Assembly: GCA_030765645.1 (NCBI GenBank)
Contig: JAVCCE010000057.1
Coordinates: forward strand, 62,001 to 126,000
Reading direction: 5' to 3'
Length of the DNA: 64,000 nucleotides
From: Candidatus Hinthialibacter antarcticus
Lineage (GTDB): Bacteria > Hinthialibacterota > Hinthialibacteria > Hinthialibacterales > Hinthialibacteraceae
The translations under genes and the position numbers were made by a program. The notes below the pieces were generated by a model that had not been told where the DNA came from, did not search any database, and saw nothing but the letters and a program-made list of their open reading frames with translations. Of this stretch, positions 42,912 through 51,231 are shown one piece after another. Each line of letters opens with the position of its first letter. Within the stretch, counting starts at the first letter, position 1.

Positions 42912-43892
42912 ATGGCATCTTGGCGAACCGCCCGCCTGCAACGAACCATCCAAGCGTTTGAACTTCTGCTCTCTGACGCCGTTGTGACGCCGGAGCGGCT
43001 TGCCCGTTCGCTCAATCTAACCGCCAAACAAGCGTATGCGTGCATTCAAGACCTGAATGAGATTGGCGTCCCGGTTGATGTGACTCCAAGCGGTTTTTGT
43101 ATTCCCTCTGCGCTGATTGAACGCGAGTCGGATTTTAGTTTGCGTGAATCAATCATCCTGTCGATGGGGTTGCGTCTGCTGGAAGAGCAGGACGGCGTTG
43201 ACGGCGAAACCCTGGAGGCGCTGCGGTTGCAGTTGTTTCCACAAAGTGATGACGGGCGCGCACACATACGCGATGATGCGCACATTCATACGGCGGTTGC
43301 GCCCGGCGCGTTGGGCCTCTTGCGGAAGGCCGTGTGGAAACAACAACGCTTGCGCATGTCGTATCGTTCCCGCGAGAGCCATGAGACGACCGGGCGCGAG
43401 ATCAGCCCTTATACGTTGGTGCATCGCCGTTCCTCGTGGTATGTGATCGCCTATTGTCACTTGCGCGGCGAAGCGAGAACTTTTAAAGCGGCGCGAATGG
43501 AGCAGGTCGAGCGATCAGCGAACGAGTTTTATCAAGACCCTGAATATGACCCGAATGACTATCTGTTGTATAGTTGGAACATCATGGCGGGCAAACCCAA
43601 TGTGGTGCTGGCGCGTTTTGACGAGAGCGTTGGGCGGTTGATTCTCGAAAAAAAATTGGCGCACGGCCGCGTTTGGCAGGAAGACCAATGGGTGTATATG
43701 CAAACGCTGGTTTCCGGCCTGGATGAATTTAGTTGGTGGATCATGCAATACGGCGAGCACGCCGAAGTCATGCAGCCGCTCGAATTGCGCCGCATTCTTG
43801 CCATGCGATGCGCGAAAATGTCGGAACACTACGCCGACGCTTACACAAACCGATCACGGAGTTTAAAACCATGCCGGACTACGTCCCTTTAG
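42912..43892 (+). CDS. WYL-domain transcriptional regulator
   Basis: In 326 aa an N-terminal winged helix (about 1-65) is followed by a WYL domain. The WYL core is KQQRLRMSYRSRES ... REISPYTLVHRRSSWYVIAYCHLRGEARTFKAARM, with the W-Y-x-I/L signature at SSWYVIAY, and a WCX-like C-terminal extension. WYL proteins bind nucleic acid or nucleotide ligands and regulate DNA damage, phage defence or metabolic genes. The next gene starts inside its 3' end (22-nt overlap). No defence genes lie directly beside it. Confidence 0.88.
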   Translation: MASWRTARLQRTIQAFELLLSDAVVTPERLARSLNLTAKQAYACIQDLNEIGVPVDVTPSGFCIPSALIERESDFSLRESIILSMGLRLLEEQDGVDGETLEALRLQLFPQSDDGRAHIRDDAHIHTAVAPGALGLLRKAVWKQQRLRMSYRSRESHETTGREISPYTLVHRRSSWYVIAYCHLRGEARTFKAARMEQVERSANEFYQDPEYDPNDYLLYSWNIMAGKPNVVLARFDESVGRLILEKKLAHGRVWQEDQWVYMQTLVSGLDEFSWWIMQYGEHAEVMQPLELRRILAMRCAKMSEHYADAYTNRSRSLKPCRTTSL

Positions 43893-44536
43893 CCTTTGGC
43901 TTTGAAGCCTTGTTCCCTCCGATGGGATTGAACGCGGCGCAATTGCGCGCTCTTTACATTCGTTTGGCGGAACCCTGCCGCTTTACGGAATACAAACAAC
44001 TGGGCGAAGGACAGGGCGCCCGCGTCGCTGAAGGCGCCAACCGCCATCTGACGGTGACGCACGACCGTTTGGTGTATCGCGACGATTATACTCAAGCGAT
44101 GTTTTCGACGTTTGGCGAAGATGCGCGGCGCATCCTGCGCGAACTACGCGACGTGTTTCAGATTCCGGTGTTGTTGCATTGCAAGGTGCTGGTGCGGTTG
44201 TTGATGCCTCACGCCGGGGCGGAGACGACCTTCGAATATTTTCAGCAACACTTGTTGTCATCAGCGTCGTCAAAACTTTCCTGCTTTGGCCGGGCGGCCT
44301 CAGGAGTGGGGCTGAGGCTGGTGTTTCCGCCGACGAACGAAAACCGCTCGACGTTTCATTTACGCATTGAGCCGTATTTTCGCGATAATAAAATGTTCTT
44401 TTTAGAAAACAGTTCGCAGTTCTTTGATCCGCTGGTCAATTTTGATGACGTTCAAAACTATCTCGACGCGACCTATGATTTTCTCAAAGAAAAAGGCGGG
44501 CCGTTTGTGCTCGACCTGGGAAACCCGGCGGTTTAG
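43871..44536 (+). CDS. Protein of unknown function coupled to the WYL regulator
   Basis: The protein has 221 aa, is cytoplasmic and has no TM or signal. The start at 43871 (MPDYVPLAFGFEAL) is chosen because the longer frame runs antiparallel through the WYL gene with poor composition. The order of segments (FGFEALFPPM, RDDYTQAMFSTFGEDARRILRELRDV, LHLRIEPYFRDNKMFFLENS, FDDVQNYLDATYDFLKEK) is somewhat like TIGR04255-family proteins, but I am not certain. The 22-nt overlap with the WYL gene implies coupled expression, so it may be its ligand partner or target. Confidence 0.6.
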   Translation: MPDYVPLAFGFEALFPPMGLNAAQLRALYIRLAEPCRFTEYKQLGEGQGARVAEGANRHLTVTHDRLVYRDDYTQAMFSTFGEDARRILRELRDVFQIPVLLHCKVLVRLLMPHAGAETTFEYFQQHLLSSASSKLSCFGRAASGVGLRLVFPPTNENRSTFHLRIEPYFRDNKMFFLENSSQFFDPLVNFDDVQNYLDATYDFLKEKGGPFVLDLGNPAV

Positions 44537-44539
44537 CGC

Positions 44540-46264
44540 TTAGTGCTTGTTGTTTTGTAAGAGTTCGCGGGCGTAGCGTTGAGAGGCGGTGGAGTCTTGG
44601 GCGCCGAGCATACGCGCCAGTTCTTTTTCGCGGGCTTTGCCTTCCAGCGCAACGACTTGGCTTTGCAGGTTGCCTTCGCTTTCTGATTTTTCCACGCGCA
44701 AATTGCGGTCTGCTTTAGACGCGATTTGAGGTAAATGCGTGATGCAGATGATCTGTTTGCATTGCGCCAGTTTCGACAACCGGTCTGCGACCGCTTCCGC
44801 TGTTTCGCCGCCGACGCCCGCGTCAATTTCATCGAACACCATCAATGGGACGGGGTCGGCCTCGCCGAAGGCGCATTTCAACGCCAGCATGATACGAGAA
44901 ATTTCACCGCCGGACGCGACGTCGCGCAATGGACGCAACGGCTTGCCGGGGATGGTGGTGATTAAGAAATCAATTTCGTCGCCTCCGTTGGGGCCAAACA
45001 AGACAGGCTGTTTTTCTCCCGCGTCAATGCCGTCCGGCGAGAAACGGTAGTTCGCGTCGATTTGGAATTTTGCGTTTTTCATTCCCAAAGCGGCGAGTTC
45101 GTTTTGCACGGATTTCGTAACGGCTTTGGCGGTTTTAGTTCGCTGCTTGTGCAACTGCGCCCCTAATGACGCGACCGTTTTTTGTTTTTCGTTCACGGCG
45201 AGCGTTAACTGTTCGCGTTCTTCGTCTGCGTGTTCGATGCGGTCGAGTTCTTCATGAATGCGTTCACGGTAGGCCAAAATATCTTCAATGGTCTCGCCGT
45301 ATTTTCCTTTGAGTTCTTTTAAAACGTAACGGCGCTCTTGCAGGCGGTCGAGTTCGTTTGGGTCAAACTCCAACCCGGAGGCGTAACGCTCGATTTCGCG
45401 CGAGACTTCACGCAGCGAAATGACGGCGGATTGCCATACGTCAGAGATGGTCTTGACTTGCTGGTCGAGCGACTGCATTTCGTTGAGCGCCGCTTCAAGG
45501 CGGTCGAGCTCGTCTAGCAGCGGTTCGCGACCCTCGTCGCCTTCACTCAGCGATTGAATCATCGTCTGGCAGCGCTCGCTCAGTTTTTCGGCGAATTGGA
45601 TGACGTTCAAGCGGCTGTCGATTTCAGCGTCTTCGCCGGGTTGTAATTCGGCGGCGTCAATTTCATCGCGCTGATAGCGCAGCATGTCTTCGCGCTGTTT
45701 GCGTTCGCGTTCGTTGGCTTCAAGTTCATGCAGGGCGCGTTGGGCCTCTTGCCATTGCTGGTACGCCTCTTGGTAGGTTTGGACGCGCGCCGCCAGGTCG
45801 CCGCATTGGTCCAGCAAGGGCAGGTACGCCGCTTTTCGCAATAGCGATTGGTGTTCGTGTTGACCGTGAAGGTCAACCAGGCGCTCGCCGATTTCTTGCA
45901 AGGTTTTGAGTAGGCATGAACTGTTATTAATGAACGTCCGGCTGCGTCCATTCGATGAAAAGCGCCGTGAGATAAGCACGCGGTTTTCTTCAATCGAGAC
46001 GCCGCATTGCTCTAAATTGGCGCAGATGGATTGGGTCAGCGCGTGGTTGGGCGGGAGTTCAAATTCGGCTTCGATGACGGATTCTTGTTTGGCGTCGCGC
46101 ACCGATTCAGACGAGGCGCGTTCGCCCAAGAGCAGGCTGAGGGCGGAGATGACGACGGATTTTCCCGCGCCGGTCTCGCCGGTCAGCGCATTGAAGCGTG
46201 AGTGCCACTCAATGCGGCATTCCTCTATGAGGATGAAATTTGAGATGCGCAACGATACAAGCAT
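44540..46264 (-). CDS. recN: DNA repair protein RecN
   Basis: RecN is an SMC-like ATPase acting in double-strand break repair. In 574 aa Walker A GETGAGKS is at 29-36. Two long coiled-coil arms (about 150-350) flank a short hinge. The C-terminal ABC half carries LRDVASGGEISRIMLALK (signature) and PLMVFDEIDAGVGGE (Walker B), then ITHLPQIAS. The ATG at 46264 is preferred to a TTG at 46273. Its stop is 3 nt from the convergent gene at 43871. Confidence 0.96.
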   Translation of the reverse strand: MLVSLRISNFILIEECRIEWHSRFNALTGETGAGKSVVISALSLLLGERASSESVRDAKQESVIEAEFELPPNHALTQSICANLEQCGVSIEENRVLISRRFSSNGRSRTFINNSSCLLKTLQEIGERLVDLHGQHEHQSLLRKAAYLPLLDQCGDLAARVQTYQEAYQQWQEAQRALHELEANERERKQREDMLRYQRDEIDAAELQPGEDAEIDSRLNVIQFAEKLSERCQTMIQSLSEGDEGREPLLDELDRLEAALNEMQSLDQQVKTISDVWQSAVISLREVSREIERYASGLEFDPNELDRLQERRYVLKELKGKYGETIEDILAYRERIHEELDRIEHADEEREQLTLAVNEKQKTVASLGAQLHKQRTKTAKAVTKSVQNELAALGMKNAKFQIDANYRFSPDGIDAGEKQPVLFGPNGGDEIDFLITTIPGKPLRPLRDVASGGEISRIMLALKCAFGEADPVPLMVFDEIDAGVGGETAEAVADRLSKLAQCKQIICITHLPQIASKADRNLRVEKSESEGNLQSQVVALEGKAREKELARMLGAQDSTASQRYARELLQNNKH

Positions 46265-46372
46265 GGCGTCCAATCAAGCAAATGGAAGTTCAAATAGTGT
46301 ATCGCGTTTTTTGTAATTTCGTATACGTTGGCGCGGCGAAGCGGTGGATTTGTATTTTGAGGGTTGGCGTAA

Positions 46373-47233
46373 TTAGTTGGCGTACGTGAGTTTTTTGGAT
46401 GCTTGCGCGACGATGTCTTCGGGCGGCATTTGCGCAAAGACCATCGGGATGGGGGCGCTTTCTTTGCGTTCGCGTACGTCTTGCAAGCGCTGGTAGGTTT
46501 TCATGATTTTGCGGTAATAGCGGCGCGGCATAGTCCCGCCGGTTTTGATGCGCTTGTCATAAATCGACGGCCCCAGGTTGTAAGCGTAGACCGCTTGTTC
46601 GAGGTCTTGGTATTTGACCATCAACTGGGTCAAATACAGCGTACCTAATTTGATATTGCCTTCAATCTCGCGAAAGTTGAGCGATGTGATTTCTTCGTTC
46701 TCATCGAGACCGATTAAAGTCGGGTCGTCGGCGACTTGTTGCGCCAGCGCTCTGCCTGTGCTTGGCATGAGTTGCATGAGGCCGCGGGCGCCTGCGTTAG
46801 AACGCGCCCATGGCCGCAGCGATGATTCAGCTGCCATGAGCGCGAGCAGAAAAAAAGGGTCGTGACCGTACTGTTCGCTTTGTTCATCCACCAACAACGC
46901 AATTTTTCGTTGTTCGACTTCAGAAACATCCGCGCTGCTGAGTTGCTTGATTGCGTCTAAAATTTCAACGCGGCGTCCCAGTTGTTCGATCTTCTGGTTG
47001 CTTTGTTGCAGTCTCAGGTCGCGTTCTTTGATCTGGTTCTGTAAGTCGATCTCAAGACGACGAAACTTTTCGATCTCGTTGTCTTTGCGGACGATCCAAT
47101 ACATGGATCCGCCAGCATAAGCAACCGTCGTCAGAAAAACCAGTAAAACCAAATGGGCGGGAAGGCGGACTAGCCAGGCTTCCTTGCGTTTCGGCGGAGG
47201 AGCAGCCGAAACCGGGGCATTTTCAGTGTTCAT
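46373..47233 (-). CDS. Membrane-anchored lytic transglycosylase (SLT domain)
   Basis: The enzyme cleaves the MurNAc-GlcNAc bond of peptidoglycan. In 286 aa there is a short cytoplasmic Pro-rich start and a TM helix (about 27-47). A coiled coil (52-92) is followed by an SLT domain with catalytic Glu136 in LMAAESSLRP. Also present are NAGARGLMQLMPSTG and the YNLGPSIYDK segment, as in MltE/Slt70-type enzymes. The coiled coil may place the enzyme at a partner complex. Confidence 0.93.
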   Translation of the reverse strand: MNTENAPVSAAPPPKRKEAWLVRLPAHLVLLVFLTTVAYAGGSMYWIVRKDNEIEKFRRLEIDLQNQIKERDLRLQQSNQKIEQLGRRVEILDAIKQLSSADVSEVEQRKIALLVDEQSEQYGHDPFFLLALMAAESSLRPWARSNAGARGLMQLMPSTGRALAQQVADDPTLIGLDENEEITSLNFREIEGNIKLGTLYLTQLMVKYQDLEQAVYAYNLGPSIYDKRIKTGGTMPRRYYRKIMKTYQRLQDVRERKESAPIPMVFAQMPPEDIVAQASKKLTYAN

Positions 47234-47640
47234 TTTGTTCCCTCAGTGTGTTGCCAATCATTTAATTCCATAATAGGAATTTCATTTAGAGATATAAAGA
47301 AGCAATTGGTATTCCATTTAGACCGTTAAAACCATCTACTAGTACGATTCTGGATGGTTTTTGTTACGTTGTTAATTATTTCGGTTGTATATACATCTTG
47401 TTGCATTGCTCAGTAGTTTAATACTTTAAACTGGTTATGTATTCTCGAATGCTAAGACGCCTCAGGTGTAGAGAAAGCTCTTTTCAATGGTATCAAACCC
47501 GCAGAAAAACGCCCCAAAAAGAGAAGCCAACCTCTGTCGTGCATGAAAATAATCAAAATAATTCTCAAAACAGAGAAATGACACACTTTCGTATCAAATC
47601 GAGACAAATATATTGCGCCAAAGTGACAGGCTTGAATGAA
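47234..47640. other. AT-rich intergenic region with a weak minus-strand terminator
   Basis: The 407 bp contain a hairpin with arms aaaccatc (47329-47336) and gatggttt (47353-47360), T-rich on both sides, that could end the 47641 gene. An open frame at 47437-47652 (+) has no ribosome binding site, poor composition and no hydrophobic core, and is not called. Confidence 0.4.
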
Positions 47641-48264
47641 TTACGTAGGTGATTTTGCAGTTGTTGGGCTATCGTGGCTTTTCAGCGTCTCAAAGTCAGC
47701 GATACGCCACGCTCCATCTTCAAAGATCATCTCATATTGCCGGTGCATTGTTAAGTTCTTGCTCGGCATTTTGTGCATTTCGATGCAATAGACAGCGGTC
47801 TTGTTTCCATGGGTTTCTGCAGACGAAACTTCCATCACCCGCTTGGTGATGGGGCCAAGGTTGAGGCGGTCCTGGTATTTCCCCATTCGGTTCAACACAT
47901 ACTCGCGGATGTTATCGGTCTTTTTTTTATGAATCGGGAACGTTTGCGCCAGGCAGAAAAACTCGGTTTCAAAATCTTGTTTGTTCCACGAGTCAACAAA
48001 GGTCTTGCAGACATCGTCGGGGCGCAGGGTTCGGATGGCGTTTTTCTTGGCTACCAGCTGCGCGTCGCCCGCCGATTGGCTTTCTTTGAGGCCGGTCTGG
48101 GTGGCGCGTTCGCGCTGGCGATGGTGGTTGACCTTGCGCAATTGTTGCTCAACTAAGTGGTCGTACACTTCGCGTTCGCGCGAGGTGAGGTGGCCTGCAG
48201 AGTAATATAGCATCTTACCAAGAAGCGATATTTGTTCTTCTTCGATTAGTACCGTTTCCATCAT
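47641..48264 (-). CDS. Protein of unknown function with an NTF2-like C-terminal domain
   Basis: The protein has 207 aa. The N-terminal part is helical and charged (HLVEQQLRKVNHHRQRERATQTGL). The C-terminal 110 residues have a pattern seen in NTF2/SnoaL-like domains: RPDDVCKTFVDSWNKQDFETEFFCLAQ, then strands ending MHRQYEMIFEDGAWRIADFE. The ATG at 48264 lies 6 nt after GGGGAGG and is favoured over 48294. No catalytic motif is apparent. Confidence 0.6.
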   Translation of the reverse strand: MMETVLIEEEQISLLGKMLYYSAGHLTSREREVYDHLVEQQLRKVNHHRQRERATQTGLKESQSAGDAQLVAKKNAIRTLRPDDVCKTFVDSWNKQDFETEFFCLAQTFPIHKKKTDNIREYVLNRMGKYQDRLNLGPITKRVMEVSSAETHGNKTAVYCIEMHKMPSKNLTMHRQYEMIFEDGAWRIADFETLKSHDSPTTAKSPT

Positions 48265-48333
48265 TGCCATCCTCCCCAACGTAGCGAACTTCATTCGGTC
48301 CGCCTGAAAACTTTATTCGCTTGGCGGTTGCGT

Positions 48334-48765
48334 TTATTTCAATACATATTGGACGTCATCAGTTGTGCTGTGAATTTTATCGCTGCCTGCTCCATTCAAG
48401 ATGATCTGATTTTGCATGATTTTCAATTGAAATACGACGCCGTTATTGTCGCGAATGATGTCCGGCGATAGTTCACCGGATTGTACGACTTCTTCGAGCG
48501 ATTTTGGATACCGCCCGTTTTGCGCTTGATACATCATCACGCCAGTGCGAATGGTCGGCAAGTTAAACTCTGTTTTTTGTTCTTTGATTTCAAGATATTT
48601 GTCAACCGCGAGTTTTCCGGTCATACCGTCGAGGACGGTGTGTTTTCCATCAGGCGACACTAAATCGGGGGCGGTGTTGACCCAGATATAGCGTGCGCCG
48701 TTTGCCGCCGCGATGACCACAATCAGTAATACGATGATGCCTGCCCATTTCAACATTGAATTCAT
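48334..48765 (-). CDS. Single-pass membrane protein with a pseudopilin-like C-terminal domain
   Basis: The protein has 143 aa with an N-terminal TM helix (LKWAGIIVLLIVVIAAANGARYIWV) but no prepilin cleavage motif. The C-terminal part, LPTIRTGVMMYQAQNGRYPKSLEEVVQSGELSPDI, strongly resembles the sequence after the helix in GspG-type pseudopilins (Y...NG.YP..L..L). It may be a degenerate or membrane-fixed pseudopilin relative. The ATG at 48765 has AAGGTGAGG upstream. Confidence 0.6.
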   Translation of the reverse strand: MNSMLKWAGIIVLLIVVIAAANGARYIWVNTAPDLVSPDGKHTVLDGMTGKLAVDKYLEIKEQKTEFNLPTIRTGVMMYQAQNGRYPKSLEEVVQSGELSPDIIRDNNGVVFQLKIMQNQIILNGAGSDKIHSTTDDVQYVLK

Positions 48766-48950
48766 ATTCCTCACCTTCTACCCCAATTCTCACAGCGAAG
48801 AGAAAAAAATCAAGACATTTTTCATTGGCGCGCATATTCATGCCAGAGAAATCAAGTTTTTGCCTTACACGGTTTGCTTGACCGGGAAAGCGTAACTATA
48901 ATAATTCCTTTAGGATCAAAATGCGGAATGGAAGCGGTGAGGCCTTCGGG

Positions 48951-49409
48951 ATGAATCTTTCTGAAATTCTGATCGAGGAATGTATTTCGCTTGAATTGAG
49001 CCATCAAACCAAGAATGGCGCGATTCAAGAGATGGTTGAATTGGCTTCGCAATCGGGCAAAATCGCGAATACGGACAAACTCGTCAAAGCGATTTTAGAC
49101 CGTGAACGCATCCAAACCACGGGGATCGGCAGCGGGATGGCGATTCCCCATGCGACGACGGAAGGCATTCGCGGGCTGGTTTTGGCGATGGGGATTTCCC
49201 GCGAGGGCGTCGAATATGATTCACTCGACAATAAACCCGTCCATTTAATTTTTCTGCTTGGCGGCGAGCCTCGGCTGCAGACCTCTTTTTTGAGTATTTT
49301 GAGCAAAATTTCCCGGTTTTTCCGAAAAGAAGAATTTCGTAAAGAAGTATGCGCAGCGAAAACGGCCGTCGATATACTATCTCTCATTCAAGCCCGCGAA
49401 GAGAACTGA
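48951..49409 (+). CDS. PTS EIIA-type (EIIA-Ntr/PtsN-like) regulatory protein
   Basis: The protein has 152 aa, a single PTS-IIA fructose/mannitol-type domain. The phospho-accepting histidine is His67 in GSGMAIPHATTEG. In PtsN such domains act as phosphorylation-dependent regulators, including of potassium channels and transporters, rather than sugar carriers. No EI or HPr lies in the window. It starts an operon with a PII-like protein (12-nt gap) and two cation antiporters, so it probably regulates ion transport. GAGG lies 9 nt before the ATG. Confidence 0.85.
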   Translation: MNLSEILIEECISLELSHQTKNGAIQEMVELASQSGKIANTDKLVKAILDRERIQTTGIGSGMAIPHATTEGIRGLVLAMGISREGVEYDSLDNKPVHLIFLLGGEPRLQTSFLSILSKISRFFRKEEFRKEVCAAKTAVDILSLIQAREEN

Positions 49410-49421
49410 GTTCCATCCTCC

Positions 49422-49754
49422 ATGCACCTTCTCGTTATTATACTGAACCAAGAAGACTTTCTTGATGATATTCTCGCTGAACTCATCGAATTAGAAGTTG
49501 CGAACGCGACCGTAATTGACGGCGTTGCGATGGAGCGCGTGTTGGCGAAAGACGTGCCGATTTTTGCGGGGTTGCTTCAATCGACTCGGGGCTCGCGGGC
49601 GTACAACAAAAACATCTTCGCTTTGATCCCCAAAAAAGAAACCGCCCAACAATTGGTTGAGATATTGATTGAACTCGAGATTGATTTAAGCGACCCTTCG
49701 ATTGGGGCTATTTTTACGATTCCCGTCGATTTTAGTTTGGTCAAATCGCTTTAA
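49422..49754 (+). CDS. Small PII-like (ferredoxin-fold) regulatory protein
   Basis: The protein has 110 aa. The order of segments MHLLVIILNQEDFLDDILAELIELEVANATVIDG, GLLQSTRGSRAYNKNIFALIPKKETAQQLVEILIELE and GAIFTIPVDFSLV follows the beta-alpha-beta-beta-alpha-beta fold of PII and PII-like proteins (SbtB, CutA-like). The adenylate-binding residues of classical GlnB are not clear. It sits between the EIIA gene and the antiporters, so it could convey a nucleotide or bicarbonate-type signal. Confidence 0.6.
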   Translation: MHLLVIILNQEDFLDDILAELIELEVANATVIDGVAMERVLAKDVPIFAGLLQSTRGSRAYNKNIFALIPKKETAQQLVEILIELEIDLSDPSIGAIFTIPVDFSLVKSL

Positions 49755-49889
49755 CCCAACGCTGGGGATAATCGGTTGGTTCGCCTGCCTACCGCTTTTT
49801 TTAATGAAATCAAAAATCTTAGATTTAACTATTGCATTCAAATCTGGTTGCGTCATCATGGCTGCTTACTCTAACGGAAACGGTCGAAT

Positions 49890-51221
49890 ATGAACGTCGT
49901 CATTGGTTTTGTTTTGATTGTATTGCTTGGTTATGCGGGGTCGCGTTTGGCGTTGTTCCAAAAGCGTTTTTCGCTGGGCCTGCAATATGTCTTTCTCGCC
50001 GGGACGGAGTTTTTGTTTATTGGTCTCATGCTGGGGCCGGGCGCGACCCGCTTTTTGACCGAACAGACGTTGCATGAACTCTCGCCGGTTTTAAGTTTGT
50101 GTCTGGGCTGGATTGGTCTTTTGGTCGGCTTGCAGTTCGACCGCAAAATTTTGGCCCCGATATCATTGCGCGCCTGGCAGATGGCGCTCACCGTATCCAG
50201 CATTACGTTTGTGGTTGTTTTTGCCTCTCTCTATTTTCTGATTCCCCTCTGTTATTACGCAGCTGGAGACATGGGGTTGATTGGTCTTGCTGAAATGACC
50301 CAAGACCAAAGCGTTTTGATCGGCGTTGCGTGTTTGTTCGGCGCGGCGGCGACGGTTTCGACGTACTCGGCGTTGGCGTTAATCCAACGGGACGCTCCGG
50401 TGCGAAGCCGTACCTCAAAACTTCTTCAACTCTTGACCGACCTTCGTTCTCCCATGGCGGTGGCGGGGATGGGGCTGTGGTATGCGTTGTTTCACGCCTC
50501 GACTGAAATACAAAACGCGATATCAAACAACACGCAATCGACTCGCGTCATCGAACCTGTGATGAGCGGCGCCGGATGGGTTGTTGTCACGCTGCTGCTG
50601 GGGCTGGCGCTGGGGTGGATGTTGCACTATCTCACCAGCGAGCGTCTGCGCGAAAAAGAACTGCTTTTGCTAGTGGCGGGTTCGGTGATTTTATCGGGCG
50701 GGCTGTCATCCTACATGCACCTATCTCCACTGTTCGTGAATCTCGTCATGGGCGTGACCTTGGCCAATTTGCCGAACTTTTCTTTGGGGCGGATTACGAA
50801 AGTATTGCTGACCGCCGAAAAACCGTTCTTTGTCATCTTTATGATTCTTGTGGGGGCGATGTGGCCGCCGGTTACGCCGGTGGTGTTATTGCTGACAGGA
50901 ATCTATGTGGCGGTCCGCGCGGTGAGCCTAATCACCAGCGCCTGGTTGGGACGCCTGTGGTGGCCGCAAGGCCCCATGCGCCCGCCCGCTTTGTTGGGGC
51001 TGGCGATGTTTCCCTTTGGCGGGTTGTCGATCGCGATGGCGGTCGATTTTCATTTGATCCGCCCCGGCGACCTGGCGGAAACGGCCTTGGGCGTCATTAT
51101 CCTGGCCGTGTTAATTAATCAGCTAATCGGGCCTGCGTTGATGGGCCGTGTGATACGCTCGTCGAAAGAGCGCAATGGCGCATTGAATTCAGCAGCAGTG
51201 GTAGACGGAGTCACGGGCTGA
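49890..51221 (+). CDS. CPA2-family cation/proton antiporter (Kef/NapA-like), first of two
   Basis: The protein has 443 aa with about 12 TM helices. The N-terminus MNVVIGFVLIVLLGYAGSRLALF, the segment FIGLMLGPGATRFLTE and the discontinuous-helix region SVLIGVACLFGAAATVSTYSALALI fit the Na+/H+ exchanger superfamily. It is atypical for Kef: there is no cytosolic TrkA-N domain, and the membrane motifs of Asp pairs are poorly conserved. It lies downstream of the EIIA and PII-like genes, with another antiporter 10 nt further on. Confidence 0.8.
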   Translation: MNVVIGFVLIVLLGYAGSRLALFQKRFSLGLQYVFLAGTEFLFIGLMLGPGATRFLTEQTLHELSPVLSLCLGWIGLLVGLQFDRKILAPISLRAWQMALTVSSITFVVVFASLYFLIPLCYYAAGDMGLIGLAEMTQDQSVLIGVACLFGAAATVSTYSALALIQRDAPVRSRTSKLLQLLTDLRSPMAVAGMGLWYALFHASTEIQNAISNNTQSTRVIEPVMSGAGWVVVTLLLGLALGWMLHYLTSERLREKELLLLVAGSVILSGGLSSYMHLSPLFVNLVMGVTLANLPNFSLGRITKVLLTAEKPFFVIFMILVGAMWPPVTPVVLLLTGIYVAVRAVSLITSAWLGRLWWPQGPMRPPALLGLAMFPFGGLSIAMAVDFHLIRPGDLAETALGVIILAVLINQLIGPALMGRVIRSSKERNGALNSAAVVDGVTG

Positions 51222-51231
51222 AGCCAGCCTG

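Noticed and set aside
43733-43870. Longer start of the 43871 gene
   Set aside because: The added residues are Arg/His-rich and out of frame within the WYL gene, and no ribosome binding site is present.
47437-47652. ORF of 71 codons
   Set aside because: It has no ribosome binding site, a biased composition and no homology pattern; it lies in AT-rich intergenic DNA and overlaps the 47641 gene end.
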